Below are positions 58,646-64,000 of a stretch of DNA of 64,000 bases, in pieces (the stretch's first letter is position 1; each line of letters opens with the position of its first letter). The position numbers and the translations under genes were made by a program. The DNA comes from Chloranthus sessilifolius (Eukaryota > Streptophyta > Magnoliopsida > Chloranthales > Chloranthaceae). The DNA lies in the NCBI GenBank assembly GCA_021018995.1, contig CM037587.1, positions 89,401,251 through 89,465,250 on the forward strand, in the 5' to 3' direction. The notes below the pieces were generated by a model. The model saw nothing but the letters and a program-made list of their open reading frames with translations, ran no database searches and was not told where the DNA came from.

Positions 58646-58818
58646 AATTTTTGTCCTCGAAAATATCAGGGAGGTGTAGTCAGAGGAATGGTGTGCTCTA
58701 AGGCTAACAGTCATAGCAAAGCAGAACGAGCAGAGAAATACATCATGCAAAAACAAGGATGCATGCAGAACAGAATGTATATTGAAAGCAGAATAAAATA
58801 CATACACAGATATAATGA

Positions 58819-60321
58819 TTAAAGAACACAAATAATAGCATAGGAAGTACCTGTCGGGGCATTGAAAGGTCCGGCCTCGTCAAGTGCAGGTCTGCTGGGG
58901 CGAGGTGGCTGGGTATTGTAGTCACGAGGATCCACGGTATGCTGACGAGCATGAGCGATCATCGGCGTCGATGTGGTGGTATACAAGTGCTGCATCACGA
59001 GCTCGTGCATGCCCACATGGTAATCCAACCAGCGATGAACCTGATGCTGAAACTCCTCCATCTTGTCCAGCCGCTCGTGGATACGCCGGTTGCCCTCAAT
59101 GAGCTCACGAAGCATCGCTTCCATATCAACGGTGGAAGGAGTAGGTCCACACGACGTAGAGGCACAGGCAGGTCGGCGTATAGGGGTAGGTCGAGGAGAT
59201 ATCGTCGGTTAAGGTGGCTGATTAGGCTGGGCCTCCCCCTCACCAGGAACTCTCTTTGGCTACACGGTGCCCTCCTCAACAGCAAGCTGCGCTGGCTCTT
59301 CACCCTTCGAAACTGAAGGATTCTCCTCCTCTCCCTCAGGCAACCATTTGACCAAAAGGTTATAACTCTTAGTCCAGTCTTTTAATTGAAACACTTTCAT
59401 GTTATTGGTCAACCGAGGCTCACTGGGAGCCAAGCTATACGCCTCTCTCAAGGCCACATAGTGCTCAACCATCTTAGTGATGAGGCGAGCATAAGGCATC
59501 TGCTTCTTTGAAGCAACCTTGGTCTTCTTTGACATCATTTCTTTGGCATTGATCATGCCATCAAGAACCAAATCGGCAACGGAGAACCAACGGTCCTCAA
59601 AAGCCGAGAAGAGCGCCTGTTGCGCAATGCCGCTCCGTGCGGACTTGTACAAAAATGGGTTGAGGGCACACTTGATAAATGTATCAAGCATCCACAACCG
59701 GTTGGGGAGTTGAGCTCAGGTAATGGATTGCCCTAATCCATGCTGACCTTGGGTCATTTTGGTGACCACGTTGTGAAATGCGACGTCCTTGATGTACGGT
59801 GGCGCCAAGCCACAAGTCTCAATGTACACCGAAGTGCACTGTAGGGCAGCCGCGACATGAAACTGGTTGAATTTATACTCAAACCCATCAATCGAGGTGA
59901 CAAGTTGCTGTCGGTTGTCGCCCCGACGGAGGTTTTGGAAGAAAAGCTTCACGATTCAGGGACAATAATAATCGTGAAAGGACTCCAATAAGGGTTTCAA
60001 CCCTAGCCTTTTGATGTAGTCGATGGCCCAAGTCATTTTGGGCCGATCCTTAAAAAGCATAGAGGCAAAAACATATTCGGATAGGAAGGTTTTGGAGCCC
60101 ACCACTGATTTGGGGCTTCACATTGGATTTGGAGCGGTAGGGGGTTCAAAAGAGGGGGACACCACGTTCTCAACAGGTACCACCGGTAGCTCAAAGGTTG
60201 GTGCGACTGGTTCAGCGTGCGGCACTGATGCACGAACTCGGGATGTGGGGATTTTGCGCAACGCATTCTTTGTTCGCGGCCCCATAGCGTAATAAGGTTC
60301 AAAAAGGCACAAAAAACCCAA
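58819..60321 (-). pseudogene. Extra ORF of the Tekay element, Athila-like transposon protein
   Basis: A single frame of about 500 codons from ATG 60321 (or internal MGPRTKNALRK, 36 nt later) to 58819. It has in-frame stops near 60118, 59950, 59716, 59260 and 59190, so only a handful of substitutions break it. The order is: basic N-terminus; conserved domain with VTSIDGFEYKFNQFHVAAAL, the MTQGQHGLGQSIT block and RLWMLDTFIKCALNP; MPYARLITKMVEHYVALREA; Pro-rich linker; coiled-coil tail (MEAMLRELIEGNRRIHERLD). MTQGQHGLGQSIT aligns with LTQGIVGTGQSIM of the Athila extra ORF at 19562-21829, and the overall architecture is the same. Function unknown. Confidence 0.8.
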
Positions 60322-60523
60322 ATTTAAAGGAGGTTAGGGTTTATCGATTTGGCCGAGTGAAATCCGAGCTAAATTCGTGCGGAGAGGAGTTTAGGTAGCT
60401 AGAAATCACCTCGAAAGGTTGCTTGAACGTAAAGCAAATGAGAACCCCGTTGAACGATTGAAAACTTTGATCGTGCAAATGAGATTTAAAAAACCCCAAT
60501 CGTTACTTAAAATGATAGGGTTG

Positions 60524-60833
60524 ATTGATCAATGCTTAAATTGATCGATCAATTCTTAAGTGAAAATATCCTAGCCGATACCTTGATCGATCAATCCCTC
60601 AAAATTGATCGATCAATGTCAAACTTAAACTGCCCTATCTCGACAGCCTTGATCGATCAATGCACTTACGTTGATCGATCAATCCATAAAATTGATCGAT
60701 CAATCTTCACTTTTGATCGATCAAACATTCTAAAATAGCCTATGGTTCAAACCCAATTTGATCGATCAATCTTATATATTTGATCGATCAAGGTCTAAAT
60801 TTGATCGATCAAGCCACCAATTTGATCGTTCAA
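60524..60833. promoter_or_regulatory. TTGATCGATCAA array upstream of the Tekay extra ORF
   Basis: About 10 exact GATCGATCA cores plus two variants. It begins about 200 bp upstream (minus strand) of the extra ORF's ATG at 60321. The stretch between is AT-rich with AAACCCTAACCTCC-type leader sequence and a TTTTTTAAAT box. Same motif as in the 3' LTR. Confidence 0.75.
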
Positions 60834-61032
60834 TCCTGACAGCAAGCTATCCCTTAAAATTTTAATGTCGTTAATGCTTTTCAACTTCATTTCGAAGATA
60901 AGGAACTATGATAGCTCATATACCGAACCCGTACAAGCAAAGTATACTATTCAAAACATGTGTGCTAACATTTGATAAGCGTATAATCTCGATGACGAAA
61001 TTTAAACGAAAATCGTGAAAGTACCTTCCATG

Positions 61033-62570
61033 TTAGGTAAACAAACGCGAGTATTGCTCACGGATCTTGGCTTCGTGCTCCCAAGTAGCTTTCGAAGCTG
61101 AATGATTATGCGACTTTATGAGCACAAGTGGAATCAACTTGGTCCGCAAAACCTGGTCCTTACGATCCAAAATCTCGACCAGTTCCTCAATCACGGTCAG
61201 ATCCTCCTGTAACTCAATCGGTTGGAAATCCAACGCATGAGTCGGATCTGGCACTTATCGCCGTAGCATGGAAACATGGAATACGTTATGCATGCTCGCC
61301 AACTGTGGTGGCAAAGCAATCCTGTACGCGACTTCGCCAACCCGTCCGTGTACTTCAAAGGGTCCAATATATCGAGGACTCAGCTTTCTCCATTTTCCAA
61401 AGCGCATCACGCCCTTTGTTGGCGATATTTTCACAAATAGCTTGTCTCCCACCTAAAAATAAATGTTAATTACATAGCTAATTGATTTAACTAGGGAATC
61501 GTAAGTTTCTTGAATGCTTCTAAGTATACCTGAAACTCAACGTGCGTCCGATGAAGATCGACATAGCTCTTGTGACGACTTTGAGCAATCCTCAATCTTT
61601 CGCGGATCAACCAAACTGTCTCGGTTGCACTGTCCGTGATATCAGGTCCCAAAACAAGCTTCTCACAGACTTCTTCCTAGTTTAAAGGAGATCTGCACCA
61701 TCGTCCATACAATGCTTCATACGGCGCCATCCCAATACTGGACTGATAGCTGTTGTTGTAAGCGAACTCAATCAGAGGCAAATGCTGATCCCATGAACCA
61801 TGAAAGTCCAACATGCATGCACGTAACATATCCTCTATGATCTGGTTCACTCTCTCAGTCTGCCCATCTGCCCGAGGATGAAATGCTGAGCTAAACTCCA
61901 ATCTAGTACCCATGCCTTCTTAAAATTATCGCCAGAATTGAGACGTATAAAGCAGATCTTGATCATACACAATGCTGACCGGTATGCCATGTAACTGAAT
62001 TATTTCTTTCATGTACAGCTCTGTAAGCTTGCTTGCTGTATACATAGTGCAGTACGACAGAAAGTGTGCAGACTTAGTCAGTCTATCTATAATGACCCAG
62101 ATGGCATTGTTTTTCCTCAATGTACTCGGCAATCCCAATATAAAATTCATAGAAATGGCTTCCCATTTCCACTCTGGCACTGGTAAAGGTTGCAACAACC
62201 CTGCTGGGTTTTGATGGTCTACTTTCACCTGCTGGTAGACCAAAGATCGAGAAACCTAATCCGCAGCATCTTTCTTCAATCCTCTCCACCAAAAGCTTCG
62301 CTTGAGATCTTGGTACATCTTGGTACTCCCAGGATGCATAGCATATGTTGATTTATGCGCTTCCTCCAAAATAGTATCCTTTAGATCTTTATTAGCAGGT
62401 ATGTACATCCAATCTCTAAATAACAAAGTACGATTATCCTTGATGGAGAATTCAAGTCTGATCCCGTTGATCACATCCTTTCTAATGGCCATTAGCTCAT
62501 CATCAACCATATGGAGCTTATGCACATTATCAAATAACGTAGGCCGTATCACAATGGTAGGCATCAATGC
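61033..62570 (-). pseudogene. pol: Tekay integrase with C-terminal chromodomain region
   Basis: His/Cys zinc part near 62350-62290 (HPGSTKMYQDLKRSFWWRGL). In the core the first catalytic Asp is Asn (ISMNFILGLP near 62145); next come IVYDQDLLYTSQFW near 61950 with the second Asp and DGQTERVNQIIEDMLRACML near 61875 with the Glu. The GPY/F module is LSPRYIGPFEVHGRVGEVAY near 61385. The chromodomain region reads EELVEILDRKDQVLRTKLIP then ATWEHEAKIREQYSRLF and ends at 61033. Stops near 62250, 61920 and 61255. A 77-bp intron-like segment splits it at 61453-61529. Confidence 0.88.
61453..61529 (-). other. Candidate 77-nt GT-AG intron in Tekay integrase
   Basis: On the minus strand the coding reads VEFQ ending in CAG, then GTATACTTAG through to TTATTTTTAG, then GTGGGAGACAAG (VGDK). 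Removing 77 bp restores the contiguous Tekay motif VEFQVGDK in phase 0; leaving it in shifts the frame. The segment is AT-rich with a T-rich 3' end, as in a plant intron. Confidence 0.75.
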
Positions 62571-62589
62571 CCTTGAACCTTTGACGTCT

Positions 62590-63100
62590 ATTAGTGTATC
62601 TCACAAGGCCAGGTCCTCAAGTAGATGCCACCTCTGTACTCTGGTAATAAGATGTGCCAATTGAGCAGAAGACTTTCTGCTTAAGGCATCCGCCATAACA
62701 TTGGCTTTCCCAGGATGATACTGGATGGAATAGTCATAATCCTTTAAAAACTCCATCTATCTGCGTTGTCGCATATTTAAATCCTTCTGGGTGAAAAGAT
62801 ACTTGAGACTCTTGTGGTCGGTGAAGATGTCGAATGTCTCACCGTATAAGTAGTGCCTCCAGATCTTCAAAGCAAAGATCACCGTTGCTAACTCTAGATT
62901 ATGAGTCGGATAATTCTTCTCGTGTTTCTTGAGCTGTCTAGAGCCATACGTGATAACCTTCTTGTGCTGGTTAAGGACACAACCCAAACCACTGTAAGAT
63001 GCGTTACTGTATATAGCAAAACCTCCTCTGCCAGAAGGTATAGCTAGCACTGGTGCTGTAGTCAGACACGCCTTAAGTTCTTGGAAACTCTTTTCACACT
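62590..63100 (-). pseudogene. pol: Tekay RNase H
   Basis: Open from 63050: [20 protein letters not shown] (first catalytic Asp replaced by Asn), the [20 protein letters not shown] block with the acid pair in [20 protein letters not shown], and [20 protein letters not shown]. It continues past a stop to [18 protein letters not shown] near 62690. Confidence 0.9.
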
Positions 63101-64000
63101 GATCAGTCCAATCAAACTTAGCATTTTTCTTTGTGAGCTGAGTAAGTGGACTTGATAGTTTGGAGAACCTTTCTACGAACCTCGATTACTGTTCTCGGTT
63201 GTTCCCAATTCACTACTACTTCAATTTTTGTTGGATCAACTGTTATACCATTAGCAGAGATGATATGACCCAAGAAACTAACTTGGTCCAGCCAAAACTC
63301 ATACTTACTGAGCTTTGCATACAGTTTGTGATCTCAGAGGGTCTGTAAAGCCACGTGCAGATGTCCTTCATGTTCCTCCTTGGTCTTGGAATAGACAAGA
63401 ATGTCATCTACAAAGACAACCACAGACTTATCCAAGTGTGGTTTAAACAGTCGGTTCATTAGGTCCATAAAATATGCAGGTGCGTTCGTCAATCCAAATG
63501 GCATCACCAAAAACTCATAGTGCCCATATCTGGTTCTGAACGCCGTCTTCTCGATATCCTCTGCTTTGACTCGTAGCTGATGATAACCCAATCGTAAGTC
63601 AATCTTTGAAAAGAACCTCGCTCCTTATAACTGATCAAAGAGATCATCTATTCTCGAAAGCGGGTAACGATTTTTAATCGTCAACTTATTCAACTGGCGG
63701 TAATCGATGCACAGACGCATCGAACCATCCTTCTTCCTGACAAATAGTACTGGTGCTCCCCAAGGAGACACACTAGGTCAAATGAACCCTTTGTCAAGCA
63801 GTTCTTGCAGTTGCACCTTTAATTCTTGCAATTCTGTGAGAGCCATCCAATACAGAGCTTTAGATATTGGCTCAGTACCTGAAACTAGATTTATCGCAAA
63901 TTCAATCTCCCGAGCAGGTGGTAGTCCTGGTAAATCCTCGGGAAACACGTTGGGGTACTCACAAGCAACGTGAATATCAGATATCACATTTTTTCTTCCC
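63100..64000 (-). pseudogene. pol: Tekay reverse transcriptase (enters from right edge)
   Basis: [20 protein letters not shown] near 63720, [20 protein letters not shown] near 63605, [20 protein letters not shown] near 63500 and the catalytic [16 protein letters not shown] near 63420, then [19 protein letters not shown] near 63270. At the right edge [20 protein letters not shown] is the protease-RT junction. There are three stops (near 63780, 63630 and 63333). The polymerase box is intact. Confidence 0.92.

Larger units (their letters stand above)
56135..64000 (-). mobile_element. Tekay/Del chromovirus with extra ORF, 3' part (runs off right edge)
   Basis: Reading leftward from the edge: RT, RNase H, integrase with C-terminal chromodomain region, palindrome array, extra ORF, polypurine tract, 3' LTR. 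The LTR ends (TGTAATAGCCC and GAGCTGTCACA) and the CTACTGAGCTTAG / AGCTCACC block match the solo LTR at 8973-26018, so both belong to the Tekay group. gag, protease and the 5' LTR lie beyond 64000. The left flank is AGACA; the partner duplication is outside the window. Confidence 0.88.

Noticed and set aside
58939-59316. 125-codon + strand frame
   Set aside because: Antisense shadow of the Tekay extra ORF tail.

Overview
The window is flowering-plant nuclear DNA made almost entirely of transposable elements. I recognise no intact host gene. The diagnostic content is a Ty1/copia element with a Met-tRNA-type primer site, an Athila element (Asp-tRNA-type primer site), a 20.9-kb Tat/Ogre-like element with two RNase H domains, two Tekay/Del-type chromovirus pieces, a PIF/Harbinger transposase relic, two CACTA-type MITEs and a MULE-like compound inverted repeat. 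The species cannot be named from this.

Layout. 1-1221: simple and tandem repeats and a scrap of Ty3/gypsy reverse transcriptase. 1222-6732: a decayed copia element on + whose RT is split by a 153-bp CACTA MITE (TSD GCT). 6733-8190: non-genic, with a MITE-like inverted repeat. About 8195-27745: a three-level nest. The outer layer is a MULE-like element with long inverted termini. A Tekay-type solo LTR (8973-26018, TSD GAGGT) sits inside it, and a 14.1-kb Athila (11546-25645, TSD GAGGG) sits inside the solo LTR. 28545-28695: a second CACTA MITE (TSD ATT). 28783-49724: the Tat/Ogre-like element on the minus strand (TSD ACACT), with gag, protease, G-patch, RT, RNase H, a second RNase H and integrase. 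It also carries, on the opposite (+) strand, a many-exon gene with a plant mobile domain (PMD). 49725-56134: Myb/SANT-like and PIF/Harbinger transposase relics, a small ORF with an RNase H1 N-terminal (viroplasmin-like) domain, and short repeats. 56135-64000: the 3' part of a minus-strand Tekay chromovirus, running off the right edge. It carries an extra ORF between pol and its 3' LTR.

The most interesting signal is shared by three different elements. Athila, Tat and Tekay each carry an extra ORF beyond pol. In each, about 180-570 bp upstream of that ORF's start lies an array of short palindromes peculiar to the element: TTCGAAAAG-type in Athila, AATTNCGCGYAT-type in Tat and TTGATCGATCAA in Tekay. 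In each, the same palindrome is also arrayed inside that element's own LTR. The Athila and Tekay extra proteins look related in sequence, while the Tat one is a PMD protein, so the arrangement appears to have arisen more than once. One hypothesis is that the extra protein, or a host factor, binds the element's own array and couples LTR and extra-gene expression, as VANC anti-silencing proteins bind repeated motifs in Arabidopsis VANDAL transposons.

Nearly every reading frame carries premature stops or frameshifts, so coding calls are given as pseudogenes unless stated. Element ends are firm where TSDs are quoted and approximate elsewhere.
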